DNA of 64,000 nucleotides. It comes from Pedobacter frigiditerrae (lineage in GTDB: Bacteria; Bacteroidota; Bacteroidia; Sphingobacteriales; Sphingobacteriaceae). The stretch is taken from the NCBI RefSeq assembly GCF_004331645.1, contig NZ_SJSK01000001.1:1-64000 (forward strand), read 5' to 3'. A program made the position numbers and the translations under genes. Shown here piece after piece: positions 63,949 through 64,000 of the stretch. The stretch's first letter is position 1. Every line of letters starts with the position of its first letter. The notes under the pieces are model-generated. The model searched no databases and was not told the origin of the DNA. It was given only the letters and a program-made list of their open reading frames with translations.

Positions 63949-64000
63949 AACCCTGAGCTTTAGATTTTCTTTCTCTTTAATATGCTCATGATAACAAAGA

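Noticed and set aside
1..64000. CRISPR array or prophage
   Set aside because: No regularly spaced identical repeats, cas genes, integrase or phage structural genes were seen; the fixed-period repeat at 31295 has only two copies.

Overview
The window comes from a low-GC member of the Bacteroidota, most likely a Pedobacter-like Sphingobacteriaceae. Supporting signs are many exported proteins with SCKK-type lipobox signals, OmpA with a thrombospondin-type-3 linker, DUF2807, DUF2490 and DUF4184 proteins, a few Bacteroidota-type promoter words, and start sites that mostly lack a Shine-Dalgarno sequence. The genus is an inference; the phylum is well supported.

Layout. 1-5300: the tail of an IS110 transposase, a repeat-rich gap, an MFS transporter, a propeller lipoprotein and lipoamide dehydrogenase. 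5500-10630: an exported alpha/beta-hydrolase and an M1 peptidase as a pair, a DUF2807 protein behind an ECF-like promoter, and a small lipoprotein. 10860-16460: an accessory island, made of a barrel-gene remnant followed by a two-gene cassette encoding a P47-like (TULIP) protein and a giant propeller/helical protein. 16840-22670: an intact outer-membrane barrel gene, a DUF2490 gene and sucAB. 22780-28020: two different photolyase/cryptochrome genes around an SDR gene, then two FKBP lipoproteins. 28200-34700: a MarR-fadN-fadA-fadE beta-oxidation operon interrupted by a four-helix-bundle (S23) gene. 35200-47100: OmpA, DUF885 peptidase, acyl-CoA ligase with overlapping ggt, subtilase, pentapeptide protein, orphan CheY-like regulator and a second MFS transporter. 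47160-54660: DUF2130, DUF4184, GNAT, Tat-exported phospholipase C, aldose epimerase, and an orphan LytTR/Hpt pair. 55050-58990: a miniature pseudo-M16 protein, then an exported SUMF1-Gfo/Idh/MocA-ApbE operon. 59460-63950: tRNA-Val, recO, dgkA, an MMPL exporter, GNAT and a small membrane protein.

Two themes stand out. First, the cassette at 11.1-16.5 kb has no signal peptides, carries a palindromic upstream site, and lies between an intact barrel gene and a decayed copy of that gene's 3' end. It is the best candidate here for an undescribed system, possibly toxin-like. Second, many intergenic gaps are filled with short reiterated words of 7-11 nt that differ from gap to gap. Several occur in inverted or direct pairs around single genes (S23, DUF4184), and one such word lies inside the sucB linker.

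Much of the rest is core metabolism. SucA, SucB and Lpd are the subunits of 2-oxoglutarate dehydrogenase. FadN, FadA, FadE and the acyl-CoA ligase oxidise fatty acids. Ggt, M1, DUF885, S8 and the S15-like hydrolase digest peptides outside the cytoplasm.
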